IMG/VR virus record: IMGVR_UViG_3300025695_001512
Span: 1 to 53,349 of that record
Strand: one strand, 5' to 3'
Origin: a virus
Length of the DNA stretch: 53,349 nt
The notes beneath the pieces are model-generated. The model did no database searches and was not told where the DNA came from. It saw nothing but the letters and a program-made list of their open reading frames with translations. Positions 16,739 to 24,788 of the stretch are shown in pieces. The position numbers and the translations under genes are program-made. Within the stretch, counting starts at the first letter, position 1, and every line of letters begins with the position of its first letter.

Positions 16739-17308
16739 ATGGAAAGTAATTTTGGATTTATCGGTATTGAGGCTGTAATTTTTGGAAAAGGTCCTACTTT
16801 TAAAAAAGTTGATAAAAAAGAAAATCAAATACACATTTGTATTAATGAGACAGTAAATGAGGTTGATGAGCCGGATGTTGTTGTTTTTAATGATTTTCAT
16901 AACTTTGATAAGATGGACCGAGAAAAGTTAAAAATGGTAAAAATTATTGTTTTACCTTATTTTCCACATTTAGGTTTACATGTTGGTAAACCCGACCCAA
17001 ATAAACCATGGACACTAATAAAAGATTCTGCACCTGAATTAGAATGTTTATGGTATCCTTATAATTTATTAACATCCAATCCAGTACATGGGTTCCCTAA
17101 TTTTCAAACGGCAATAAACAGTGCAAATACATCTGTTGAATGGTGTGTTTATAATGGTATTAAAAAAATAACAACATATGGTATTGCCAAAAGTGCGGGA
17201 TATAATGAAAAATTTACAGGAGTTCTACCTGAAAGAGTTTTAAGTATGATTAAAAACGAAATTGAGGCTAGATGTAAAGTTAATAATGTAGAACTCCAAA
17301 TGTTATGA
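16739..17308 (+). CDS. Rossmann-type glycosyltransferase-like protein
   Basis: This 189-residue protein is not firmly assigned. It has an N-terminal FGKGPTFKKVDKK loop like the GxGPS loop of DUF115 and GT29-type Rossmann proteins, then PDVVVFNDFHNFDK. The later KKITTYGIAKSAGYNEKF corresponds in position to the ISLTGFSFYQN segment of the GT29-like protein at 19848-20549. I infer a small glycosyltransferase-like or sugar-handling protein. It is the first gene of the plus-strand cassette, and its TGA overlaps the start of the cytidylyltransferase (ATGATG). Confidence 0.55.
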   Translation: MESNFGFIGIEAVIFGKGPTFKKVDKKENQIHICINETVNEVDEPDVVVFNDFHNFDKMDREKLKMVKIIVLPYFPHLGLHVGKPDPNKPWTLIKDSAPELECLWYPYNLLTSNPVHGFPNFQTAINSANTSVEWCVYNGIKKITTYGIAKSAGYNEKFTGVLPERVLSMIKNEIEARCKVNNVELQML

Positions 17309-18048
17309 TGTATAAGATTGTAATACAAGCTAGATTAGGTTCTACAAGACTTAAAAATAAAATGATAAGACCATTTTATGATGAACTTACTTTAATTGAA
17401 GTTATAATAACTAACTTATTAAAAGGATTTAAGTCTTCCGATATTATACTTGCAACTTCAGAGTCTATTGAAAATAAATTGTTAGGTGAATACGCAAACA
17501 AGTTAGGTATTGAAACTTACTATGGTTCGGAAAATGATGTATTATCTAGATTTATTGATATATGTGATAATGAAAATTTAGATTTTGTAATCCGTATATG
17601 TGCTGATAATCCATTCATTCAAAATAGTGAAATAAAAAGATTAATTGACGAATATGATAATGACGACTATATAAGTTTCTTTTATTCAGACAACACACCA
17701 GCCATGAAGTCACACTCAGGATTCTTTACCGAGTTAGTTAAAACTGAATCATTAAGAAAAGTAAAAGAGTTGACAACTAATGAGTTTTACTTTGAGCATG
17801 TTACAAATTATATTTACGAAAACGAAAAGACATTCAGGGTAAAGAAACTTAAAATTGACAATGAAGAAAAAATTAAAAGTATTCGTCTAACTATTGATAA
17901 TGAGGAAGATTTTAATTTGTCTAAAGACATTTACAAAAGATATATTGAAAATAAATCTTTTTTAACTTATTTTGATATCGCTAACAACATAGTCACATCA
18001 GAAGAAAAAATAAAAATGATAAATCAAATAAATAAAAACATAAAATAA
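17305..18048 (+). CDS. Cytidylyltransferase, SpsF/NeuA-like (CMP-nonulosonate synthase)
   Basis: This 247-residue nucleotidyltransferase begins KIVIQARLGSTRLKNKMIR, the nucleotide-binding signature of SpsF and CMP-acylneuraminate/CMP-KDO synthetases (xQARxGSxRxxxK). The acidic metal site is DFVIRICADNPFIQ. The family activates acidic sugars with CTP. Since the next gene is a NeuB-like synthase, its substrate is probably a nonulosonic acid such as sialic, legionaminic or pseudaminic acid, giving the CMP-linked donor. The gene overlaps its neighbours on both sides by 4 and 1 bases, so the cassette is translationally coupled. Confidence 0.85.
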   Translation: MMYKIVIQARLGSTRLKNKMIRPFYDELTLIEVIITNLLKGFKSSDIILATSESIENKLLGEYANKLGIETYYGSENDVLSRFIDICDNENLDFVIRICADNPFIQNSEIKRLIDEYDNDDYISFFYSDNTPAMKSHSGFFTELVKTESLRKVKELTTNEFYFEHVTNYIYENEKTFRVKKLKIDNEEKIKSIRLTIDNEEDFNLSKDIYKRYIENKSFLTYFDIANNIVTSEEKIKMINQINKNIK

Positions 18049-18902
18049 TGGATACTAATAAATTATACTTTATTGCCGAAATCGGTCAAAATCACCAAGG
18101 TGATATAAACATTGCGAAAAAAATGGTTGACCAATTAGTCGGTACTGGTGTATCAGCAATTAAAACGGCTAAAAGAGATATTGAAACATGTTTGAGTGAG
18201 GAACAAAAAAACATGTTATATAACAACCCAAATTCATTTGGTAAAACTTATTACGAACATAGAAAGGCACTAGAATTAAGTCATGAACATTTTATTGAGT
18301 TAAAAAAGTATTCTGAAGACAGAGGATTTGATTTCATTTCAAGTTTTACTGACGAGAACAGCTTAAACTTTTTGGTGGATGAGTGTAATGTAAAATATTT
18401 AAAAATCGCATCTCAAAGAATGGCAGATAAAGACTTATTGATTAAAGCGTCTAAAAAAGGTGTCCCAACTATAATTTCTACAGGTATGTCAACTATGGAA
18501 GAAGTGGATGACGCTATTGAGATTTTTTCGGATGTTGATAAATATTTGATGCAGTGTACAAGCTCATATCCTTGCTCAGATACGGATATTAATCTAAATG
18601 TAATTAACACATATAAACAAAAATATGGTAAAATAATTAAAGGTTTTGGTTTAAGTGGTCATCATATGAGTATTGCACCTGATATTGCCGCATATGTTAT
18701 GGGGGCAAAAATTATCGAAAGACATTTTACTTTGGATAGAACTATGAAAGGTACTGACCACATAGGTTCTTTAGAGTTAGATGGTGTAAAGAAAATTATT
18801 AAGTATATTAATCAAGTTGAAAACGCTATGGGTACTTCAGAAAAGTATGTATTAGATTCTGAAATGCCAGCATTAAGAAAATTAAGAGGCGATTTAAAAT
18901 GA
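18048..18902 (+). CDS. NeuB-like nonulosonic acid synthase lacking the SAF domain
   Basis: This 284-residue protein has the TIM-barrel of the NeuB/SpsE/PseI family, which condenses phosphoenolpyruvate with a six-carbon amino sugar. Markers include FIAEIGQNHQGDINIAKKM at the start, YLKIASQRMADKDLL, STGMSTMEEVDDAI, LMQCTSSYPCSDTDINL and GAKIIERHFTLDRTMKGTDH. These cover the PEP and metal-binding residues of the barrel. Full-length NeuB proteins have about 340 residues with a C-terminal antifreeze-like SAF domain that helps cover the active site of the partner subunit. That domain is absent here; the protein ends soon after the barrel. Either another protein supplies this lid or the enzyme works without it. 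Confidence 0.85.
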   Translation: MDTNKLYFIAEIGQNHQGDINIAKKMVDQLVGTGVSAIKTAKRDIETCLSEEQKNMLYNNPNSFGKTYYEHRKALELSHEHFIELKKYSEDRGFDFISSFTDENSLNFLVDECNVKYLKIASQRMADKDLLIKASKKGVPTIISTGMSTMEEVDDAIEIFSDVDKYLMQCTSSYPCSDTDINLNVINTYKQKYGKIIKGFGLSGHHMSIAPDIAAYVMGAKIIERHFTLDRTMKGTDHIGSLELDGVKKIIKYINQVENAMGTSEKYVLDSEMPALRKLRGDLK

Positions 18903-19192
18903 TATACTGTTTTGATTTAGACAATACTTTGTGTATAACAGTGGATGGTGATTACAAAAATTCAACACCAATACAAGATAGAATAGACAGGGTAAATAAA
19001 TTACATTCAGAAGGTAACCGTATTATTATCGACACTGCCAGAGGTAGTGTCACCGGAATTAATTGGTTTGATTTAACTAAAAATCAATTAGATTCATGGG
19101 GGGTTTCATACGATGAGTTAAGAGTCGGTATAAAGAAATATGCTGATGTTTACATTGATGATAAGGGTATTAGTGATACTGTATTTTTTTAA
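18899..19192 (+). CDS. Small HAD phosphatase of the nonulosonate cassette
   Basis: This 97-residue minimal HAD protein has motif I YCFDLDNTLC with both Asp residues. Motif II is the T in RIIIDTARGSVTG, a Lys lies in GIKKYADVYI, and motif IV is the VYIDDKGISD acidic pair. There is almost no cap, as in KDO-8-phosphate phosphatase-like proteins. It could dephosphorylate a nonulosonate-9-phosphate or another sugar phosphate made by the NeuB-like enzyme. The start overlaps the NeuB stop by 4 bases (ATGA). It ends 3 bases before the converging sulfotransferase gene. Confidence 0.75.
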   Translation: MIYCFDLDNTLCITVDGDYKNSTPIQDRIDRVNKLHSEGNRIIIDTARGSVTGINWFDLTKNQLDSWGVSYDELRVGIKKYADVYIDDKGISDTVFF

Positions 19193-19195
19193 CTT

Positions 19196-19846
19196 TTACC
19201 AACCGTCTTTCTTACTCAAAATTTCATATTGTTTATCAGTTAATAAACCCTTTTTATAAAGCTCATCAATTATTTTAAAATCTTTTTCTAAAAACTTATT
19301 TAAATTTTTAATTGATAATTCACTAAGTTTTTTATTTGGTTTATTTTTTGAGTTATCTTTTAATACCTTTCTTTTATAGTCAGGGACAACCTTTTTCAAT
19401 TCTTCATCTAAAAAATGTGTCGTAAAAATATTAGTCACATTTTTTTTATTTAATTTAGTAATGATTGGTGATAAGTAATATGAAATTGACTCGCTGATAT
19501 GCGCAACACCATTAACATTTTCTATATTATAATCAAATAAGTTTTCGGTAAAATCATAAACATTGTCTACTGAATTAAAAATTTTACTTTCATTTAAGTT
19601 ATATTTACCCCCACGACCAGATAAGAATTCATTTTTTCTATAGTAAAAGGCGGAAATAAAACGGTCAATAGGGTTTCTGAGTGATGTAAAATATTTGTCA
19701 TCATTAGAAAATTTTACTCTTTGTAAATGAATTTCATATTTGTGTTTAATAACAGTTCTTAAAGTGCTACCTCCACATTTACCAATGTGTATAAAAATTG
19801 GTCCGTCACTTAAGAACATTGGGTGTTTGGGTCTCAAAATGGCCAT
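19196..19846 (-). CDS. Carbohydrate sulfotransferase-like protein
   Basis: This 216-residue protein matches the PAPS-dependent sulfotransferase fold. The 5'-phosphosulfate loop is PIFIHIGKCGGSTLRTVI (IGKxGGST), near residue 20. The 3'-phosphate site is FTSLRNPIDRFISAFYY, about 50 residues later, close to the xxRNPxxRxxSxY signature of family 2 (membrane carbohydrate) sulfotransferases. The C-terminus is helical and Lys-rich. It should transfer sulfate from PAPS to a hydroxyl of a glycan; no such PAPS-synthesis gene is visible, so the host must supply PAPS. It lies one base after the GT29-like gene, in one operon. Confidence 0.75.
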   Translation of the reverse strand: MAILRPKHPMFLSDGPIFIHIGKCGGSTLRTVIKHKYEIHLQRVKFSNDDKYFTSLRNPIDRFISAFYYRKNEFLSGRGGKYNLNESKIFNSVDNVYDFTENLFDYNIENVNGVAHISESISYYLSPIITKLNKKNVTNIFTTHFLDEELKKVVPDYKRKVLKDNSKNKPNKKLSELSIKNLNKFLEKDFKIIDELYKKGLLTDKQYEILSKKDGW

Positions 19847-19847
19847 A

Positions 19848-20549
19848 TTATAGATATTTTTCTTTAGTTAAATCAAACCAATATTTGGTATCATCCATTA
19901 AATGGATATGATTTAATTTAATTAATTCATTAATTTCTTTAATTGTTTTTTTTTGTGGGTGACTTTCTCCTTTTAAAACCATACCTTTTTGGTTATGGAA
20001 ATGCTCATCAACATAAAATGGATGATTTTGATAAAAAGAAAAACCTGTTAAAGATATATTTTTATAACCTTCATTAATTAAATGTAAAATGGTCAATACC
20101 CCCATATTAGAACTCCAATTAGTATTTATGTTATACCCTTTTGGTGTTTTTGCATTTAAATTTACTTGTTTTATTATTAAATTTTCTTTGAATTTTCTTT
20201 TTAAATCGGATATTAATGATTTATTATTTCTAACCCACATTCGATTTAAAAATAAATAATCAGTCCTACTACCAAAGTCTATATGGTTACTTATTGTGTA
20301 TGAGTTATTCATTCTAACAACAACATCATAACTATCTATTTTTTCTCCTAAATTTAAATTAATGAGGTGAGGTGAAGGACCAACAATTATAACTTTCTTA
20401 GTATCTTTATTAACTTTTGAGTCAATATATTTTAAACATTCATCTTTAGTACCTTCAAATAAGGTAATATTTGAGTCGATTACTTTATACTTCAAATATG
20501 TCTTATTTTCTTTTAGTATATATTCATTTATTGTAGAATATAATTTCAT
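19848..20549 (-). CDS. GT29 sialyltransferase-like protein
   Basis: This 233-residue protein shows the GT29-type Rossmann start: KKVIIVGPSPHLINLNLGEK, then IDSYDVVVRMNNSY and HIDFGSRTDYLFLNR. The GxSxxL loop plus IDxxDxVxRxN and GxRTD are the family's sialylmotif L. A later ISLTGFSFYQNHPFYVDEHF may be the H-containing small motif. GT29 enzymes use CMP-sialic acid. Here the donor may be the CMP-nonulosonate made by the neighbouring plus-strand cassette. An N-terminal extension of about 50 residues precedes the motif. The neighbours are a sulfotransferase and a double GT2. Confidence 0.65.
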   Translation of the reverse strand: MKLYSTINEYILKENKTYLKYKVIDSNITLFEGTKDECLKYIDSKVNKDTKKVIIVGPSPHLINLNLGEKIDSYDVVVRMNNSYTISNHIDFGSRTDYLFLNRMWVRNNKSLISDLKRKFKENLIIKQVNLNAKTPKGYNINTNWSSNMGVLTILHLINEGYKNISLTGFSFYQNHPFYVDEHFHNQKGMVLKGESHPQKKTIKEINELIKLNHIHLMDDTKYWFDLTKEKYL

Positions 20550-20550
20550 A

Positions 20551-21843
20551 TTAATAATTAAATTTTACCATTAATCCTTTAGGTATTCTTTTACCTAATA
20601 ATCCGATATTACTCATATTTTTATAAATAATACTTTCATTATTTTTATCTAATAAACCATCAATTTTCATTGATTTTTCATAGGATTCTTTAGAAAATAT
20701 TGAATTATTAATGATAAGAGTTTCATCAGTAATTGAATTAATTGACCAATTTTGTTTTTGTTCAAGACCTTGTTTTTTACCTACATGAATAATATCACAA
20801 TATACGGGACTTATTTTAGGGTTATTTTTTATTATTGAGACCCCACTCTTAATATATCCTGGTAGTACCATATCTCCTTCATCTAATGATAATATAAATT
20901 CACCATTACCTTCATTTATTGATGAAATACGTGATTTAAAAGAATCTTCATTTTTTTTATTAAAAACCTTTATATCTTGATGGTCTTTTAATGTTGATAA
21001 CTTCATTAAACAATATTCATCAGTTGAATTATCATTAATTATGATTATTTCAAAATTTGTGTAATCTTGTTTGAATATTGATTCTATTGTTGGATTTAAT
21101 CTTTTTGCTTGATTATATATTGGTAATGAAATAGTCACTAATGGCTCATTCTTTTTAACATCTTTTTTTGTAAATGATGTGGGTAATAAAACAGGAAGAT
21201 TATCTTTATAAGTTTTAGCAAATTGTTGCCGATTTTTCTCCCACTGTTCATTAGTCATACCGATAGATTTATGAGTAATCCTAACGTCATAAAAAACACC
21301 TACTCTAACACCTTCTAAAAAGTTTCTAAAACAAAAATCTACCTCATAAAAGTGAAATCCTTTTACTTCCTCATTAAAATTTGTTTTTAAATTTGGTTTA
21401 TTTACCACCATAAAAAGACCGTCAACAATTACAGTATCGTCTAATTTATTTCCTTTGGATTCGCTATATTTTGATGTCCATTTTTTACCTTCGTGTTCGT
21501 GATTAACAATACCAATCATTTCGGATTGAACTTCCCACCACATCCCCGTTCTCGGCATATATTTGGAACCCGCAGCACCAATAATACCGTATTCAGGATT
21601 TCTTTTAAAATGTTTTAATATTTTGTTACCCCAATTATTTTTCTCGAAGTAGATGTCATCATGACATAAAACGACAATATCATTGCTCGATTTCTCAAGA
21701 ATGATATTATATGCTTCGGTCAATGAATGAGTGCCAGGGTTTTCAAATGGGATTACTTCAACGTTTTTTAATCCACATGATTTCTCGATATACTCTCTAA
21801 ATTCAGGGTCTATTTTCTTTGTGCTATATCCTATTGTTATCAT
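20551..21843 (-). CDS. Two-domain family 2 glycosyltransferase
   Basis: This 430-residue protein contains two GT-A-like units. Residues 1-210 (MITIGYSTKKIDPEFREYIE; NDIVVLCHDDIYFEKNNWG; DDTVIVDGLFMVVNK) resemble StrF-type GT2 domains, with DD in CHDDIY as the metal-binding pair. From about residue 235 a second GT2 starts: EPLVTISLPIYNQAKRLNP, FEIIIINDNSTDEY, then EFILSLDEGDMVLPGYI, which has DEGD in the DxD place. Such fusions add two sugars or combine a transferase with a chaperone-like domain. Linkage is unknown. It overlaps the HAD gene upstream by one base. Confidence 0.8.
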   Translation of the reverse strand: MITIGYSTKKIDPEFREYIEKSCGLKNVEVIPFENPGTHSLTEAYNIILEKSSNDIVVLCHDDIYFEKNNWGNKILKHFKRNPEYGIIGAAGSKYMPRTGMWWEVQSEMIGIVNHEHEGKKWTSKYSESKGNKLDDTVIVDGLFMVVNKPNLKTNFNEEVKGFHFYEVDFCFRNFLEGVRVGVFYDVRITHKSIGMTNEQWEKNRQQFAKTYKDNLPVLLPTSFTKKDVKKNEPLVTISLPIYNQAKRLNPTIESIFKQDYTNFEIIIINDNSTDEYCLMKLSTLKDHQDIKVFNKKNEDSFKSRISSINEGNGEFILSLDEGDMVLPGYIKSGVSIIKNNPKISPVYCDIIHVGKKQGLEQKQNWSINSITDETLIINNSIFSKESYEKSMKIDGLLDKNNESIIYKNMSNIGLLGKRIPKGLMVKFNY

Positions 21844-22247
21844 TAATCGTCAAATACTTGTATCGTGGTTTCTTTTTCTGTTAAAGGTGTCCATTTACCA
21901 TTATAACGAGTTCCTCTAACAATATGATTATCTATCCAATGATAGTTACCACCACGTGGTTTATTCATTAATAAATTATGGTATTTAAAACCATGTTTTT
22001 TGAACCAATTTTCTGTCACCTCACGGTGTTCTTCAGTTCTAGAAGTGAAGAAAGTAATAATATGACCTTCTTCATACCATCCATTAATAATATCAATGGA
22101 CCCTGAATATGGAAGACAACTTTCCATTCTTTCAGGTTCTTCATTGGGCACATCGTCTGTTATTGTGCCGTCAATGTCAATCAAATAATTCTTTCTTCCG
22201 TCTGCTAATACAGGACTTGTATTAGTTTCCAGTTGAACCAAATCCAT
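21843..22247 (-). CDS. HAD phosphatase-like protein
   Basis: This 134-residue protein carries HAD motif I, KNYLIDIDGTITDDVPN, complete with both Asp residues. Motif II is ITFFTSRTEEHREVTENW, and a motif III/IV-like stretch follows at LLMNKPRGGNYHWIDNHIV. The arrangement resembles the polynucleotide kinase 3'-phosphatase and LNS2-type small HAD proteins of phages, but the substrate cannot be read. The start lies 26 bases inside the dUTPase gene, which it follows in the operon; no later Met is available before the motif. Confidence 0.7.
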   Translation of the reverse strand: MDLVQLETNTSPVLADGRKNYLIDIDGTITDDVPNEEPERMESCLPYSGSIDIINGWYEEGHIITFFTSRTEEHREVTENWFKKHGFKYHNLLMNKPRGGNYHWIDNHIVRGTRYNGKWTPLTEKETTIQVFDD

Positions 22248-22821
22248 TTTCGTTTCTGTCTTTTTCTTTTATTTCTAATACTCTTTTCAAGATAACGTCT
22301 CTTCCTTGAACCACGGGACAAATTACCGCTTGTGCAATTTTATCTCCCGATTCAATAACTTGAGTTTCTTGACTTAGATTAATTAGAATAACTTTTATTT
22401 CGCCCGTATACCCTTCATCAACAGTACCGGGTGTATTAAGAACCGTAAGTCCTTTTTTAAGAGCTAAACCACTCTTAGGTCTGACCTGAACTTCGTGTCT
22501 TGCAGGAACATTTATATATAATCCTGTTGGAACCAATTTTCTTTCAAAAGGTTCTAATGTTAGATTTTGATTTGCTCTTAAATCAAAACCCGAATCACTA
22601 CCATAATGGTATTTTGGTTCAGGGTTAACTGATTTATAAACATATTCAATTTCAGGTGTTTTATGATATTGAGATTCAAAATCTTTTTCTAACTGTTCAT
22701 AATCAATACCAAATGAATCCGCAATTGACTTTGGGTCTGTCATGTCGGCAGATTCCAGCTTTTCTTTTAATTCGTTTAGTTGAGACATTCCGTCTCTTAG
22801 GTTTTTTAATTTTTCAAACAT
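22222..22821 (-). CDS. dut: dUTPase with N-terminal extension
   Basis: This 199-residue protein has the five trimeric dUTPase motifs: 1 YGSDSGFDLRAN (about 73-84), 2 VRPKSGLALKKG (113-124), 3 LNTPGTVDEGYTGEIKV (128-144, with the catalytic Asp and Tyr), 4 ESGDKIAQAV (157-166) and 5 ENGFGSTGN at the C-terminus. It hydrolyses dUTP to dUMP, keeping uracil out of phage DNA and feeding dTMP synthesis. Typical dUTPases have about 150 residues; here a roughly 65-residue helical N-terminal extension (LKNLRDGMSQLNELKEKL, then DSFGIDYEQLEKDF) is added, function unknown. It lies 3 bases from the exonuclease gene upstream. Confidence 0.92.
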   Translation of the reverse strand: MFEKLKNLRDGMSQLNELKEKLESADMTDPKSIADSFGIDYEQLEKDFESQYHKTPEIEYVYKSVNPEPKYHYGSDSGFDLRANQNLTLEPFERKLVPTGLYINVPARHEVQVRPKSGLALKKGLTVLNTPGTVDEGYTGEIKVILINLSQETQVIESGDKIAQAVICPVVQGRDVILKRVLEIKEKDRNENGFGSTGN

Positions 22822-22824
22822 ATT

Positions 22825-23526
22825 TTATTTTAAGTTGTATATTTTTTTCATTAATTCAACAAGAACATTAACATCTTTTTCACAATACTCGGCAATTGGT
22901 GTTAATCCATTTGCATTCCAATATGTGTCGTGAACTAAATTACCTGAAACCTCACCAGTCTTTGGACTTTCAATACCCATGGATACACACATTAAATCTA
23001 ATGATGATATACCAAAATTGTTACCGAACTGCCATACTTCTTTGGTGTCAACAGCTTTAATCTCCCACGGTTTTGTTTCATAACTTGGTAGAATTTTTGG
23101 GGGTAGTATTCCATGTGTTAAAAATCTTTTACCTAATGTTGGTATGTCAAAAAACTTAATATTGTGACCACATAGATAAAAATCTAACTTTTCAACTTTA
23201 TTTAATAAATCTCTAACCTGTAACAATAAATCTTTTTCATCGTCTTCTGCGAAGGTTTGTGTATGAATATCACCTTTAGGTGTTATAAATGAAAAAGATG
23301 CGACAATGATTTTTGAAAACTCAGAAACAAGCGCTGCTTTGTTCACGAATATTTCTTCGGGTGTATTACCTTCTTGTTCAGGATACTTTTTAACAAACCA
23401 ATCCAAATAACTTTCAAATAATCTTGCGAGTTCAGGTCTGTTTTTTCTTAATGTTGGTAAATCTTTTTCAACTCCAACTGTTTCTAAGTCGAAAAATAAA
23501 AGTTTGTTTAACGGTACGTTTATCAT
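22825..23526 (-). CDS. DEDD 3'-5' exonuclease, PolB-exonuclease-like
   Basis: This 233-residue protein has ExoI LLFFDLETVGVEKDL (DxE), ExoII YLCGHNIKFFDIPTLGKRF (Asp in FFDIP) and ExoIII IAEYCEKDVNVLVELM (Y-x3-D), the DEDDy set. It resembles the stand-alone 3'-5' exonucleases related to the proofreading domain of family B polymerases. The DNA polymerase in this window already has its own exonuclease motifs, so this enzyme more probably acts in repair, recombination or degradation of DNA or RNA. It overlaps the upstream GT gene by one base. Confidence 0.85.
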   Translation of the reverse strand: MINVPLNKLLFFDLETVGVEKDLPTLRKNRPELARLFESYLDWFVKKYPEQEGNTPEEIFVNKAALVSEFSKIIVASFSFITPKGDIHTQTFAEDDEKDLLLQVRDLLNKVEKLDFYLCGHNIKFFDIPTLGKRFLTHGILPPKILPSYETKPWEIKAVDTKEVWQFGNNFGISSLDLMCVSMGIESPKTGEVSGNLVHDTYWNANGLTPIAEYCEKDVNVLVELMKKIYNLK

Positions 23527-24731
23527 TATACTAAGGATTTATAAAATTGTGCTCTTGTATCTGTTACATTATTTAAGTTATAGGTATCTTTTACTGTTTC
23601 ATAAAGTCTCTCACCTAAATCTTCTGCCCATGTTGGGTTGTTAATTAGTTTTTTCATGAACTTAGCCCAATCACCATGATTTCTGTTTTCATTGACTAAC
23701 AGTGCATTACCATCAACAAAATTACCATTTTTTAATGAATGTTTCAAGTCTATGGTATATGGTCCAATATTAGAAGCAATAATCGCCTTTTTGTAGAAAC
23801 CCGCCTCAATAACTTTAAGTTGTGATTTCATTCTATTAAATAAATGATTTTTAATTGGTGCCAACGATACATCAAATTTAGTGTAATTCTTAGCATATGA
23901 AGTTACAGGTTGTGTCCATACTCTATGATAAAACTTTTCGTTCGGATATGGTTCTTGTTTGTAAGTGAGTAAGAATTTTTTATAATCCTCATCAATTAGA
24001 TTATATTTAGATGTGAAGATTTCTTCATATTTAGCCCACACAGTTTCTTCGGGTCTGATGGGTCTTTGTCTTTGTTGTCCTGTTCTTTGGTCTATTTCTG
24101 TCACACTACCACGAACATCAAAACCACATAAGAACAAATCATATTGGTCTTTTAATGATGATAGAAGATTAAAAGTTCCACCTAATAATTTTAAATCATG
24201 TAAGTGAGATGACCCACCTAACCAACCAAATCGTAATTTATCTGATGGTTCTGTCTTAGCCTGAAACTGAGGCTCATTAGGGTTGATTGAATTTGGTAAT
24301 ACAATAACGTTCTTGTTAAGTTTTTTAATCTCTTGAGCGAAAATAGATGTTGTTGTTGTGATGTATTGTGCCGCTCTTAGATTAGCGGTAATCTTTTGGT
24401 GTAGTTTGTTGTTGAGAATCATCGCATATGCTGGATGTTCTTTTGTTGGTAACCAATAATCATCAATATCACCAACAGTTACGATACCCCACTTATGTAA
24501 TTTTTCAATAAGTGCTGGTGTGCTGTCGTAATCTTTTGTGATTGTTCTGTGGAAATGAACGATGTCGTAATTCTTCCAATAATTATCGTCATCAATTTTT
24601 GGTTCGTAGTCTATATCTACATGAAAGTCTTCAGGATATTTGTTTTGTAAGAAGATATGTGGTTCAACGGAACGAAACTTACCAACCCCCGTCCTGTCTG
24701 AGGGTAATACTAATATTTTAATCTTTGCCAT
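23526..24731 (-). CDS. GT-B fold glycosyltransferase
   Basis: This 401-residue protein looks like a GT4-related GT-B enzyme. The N-terminal part has KILVLPSDRTGVGKFRSVEP, then IVHFHRTITKDY and VTVGDIDDYWLPTKEHP. The second domain starts at KLRFGWLGGSSHLHDLKLL, the usual donor-domain entry (GWLGSxxH). The catalytic/donor segment is FNRMKSQLKVIEAGFYKKAII, where K-x2-E-A-x3-K is a variant of the E-x7-E site. A roughly 70-residue insertion around residues 200-270 carries TEIDQRTGQQRQRPIRPEE. The acceptor is unknown. It is the first gene of the 19-25 kb minus-strand operon. Confidence 0.75.
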   Translation of the reverse strand: MAKIKILVLPSDRTGVGKFRSVEPHIFLQNKYPEDFHVDIDYEPKIDDDNYWKNYDIVHFHRTITKDYDSTPALIEKLHKWGIVTVGDIDDYWLPTKEHPAYAMILNNKLHQKITANLRAAQYITTTTSIFAQEIKKLNKNVIVLPNSINPNEPQFQAKTEPSDKLRFGWLGGSSHLHDLKLLGGTFNLLSSLKDQYDLFLCGFDVRGSVTEIDQRTGQQRQRPIRPEETVWAKYEEIFTSKYNLIDEDYKKFLLTYKQEPYPNEKFYHRVWTQPVTSYAKNYTKFDVSLAPIKNHLFNRMKSQLKVIEAGFYKKAIIASNIGPYTIDLKHSLKNGNFVDGNALLVNENRNHGDWAKFMKKLINNPTWAEDLGERLYETVKDTYNLNNVTDTRAQFYKSLV

Positions 24732-24788
24732 ATACTTAATAAGTTTTAGACAAAGTATAAGTAAAAAAATAGGATAAGAAAAGGTCTA

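Noticed and set aside
16694-16900. Minus-strand frame of 68 residues with hydrophobic stretches near the divergent gap
   Set aside because: It lies opposite the first cassette gene, is composed of Ile/Asn/Phe-rich shadow codons, and has no family pattern.
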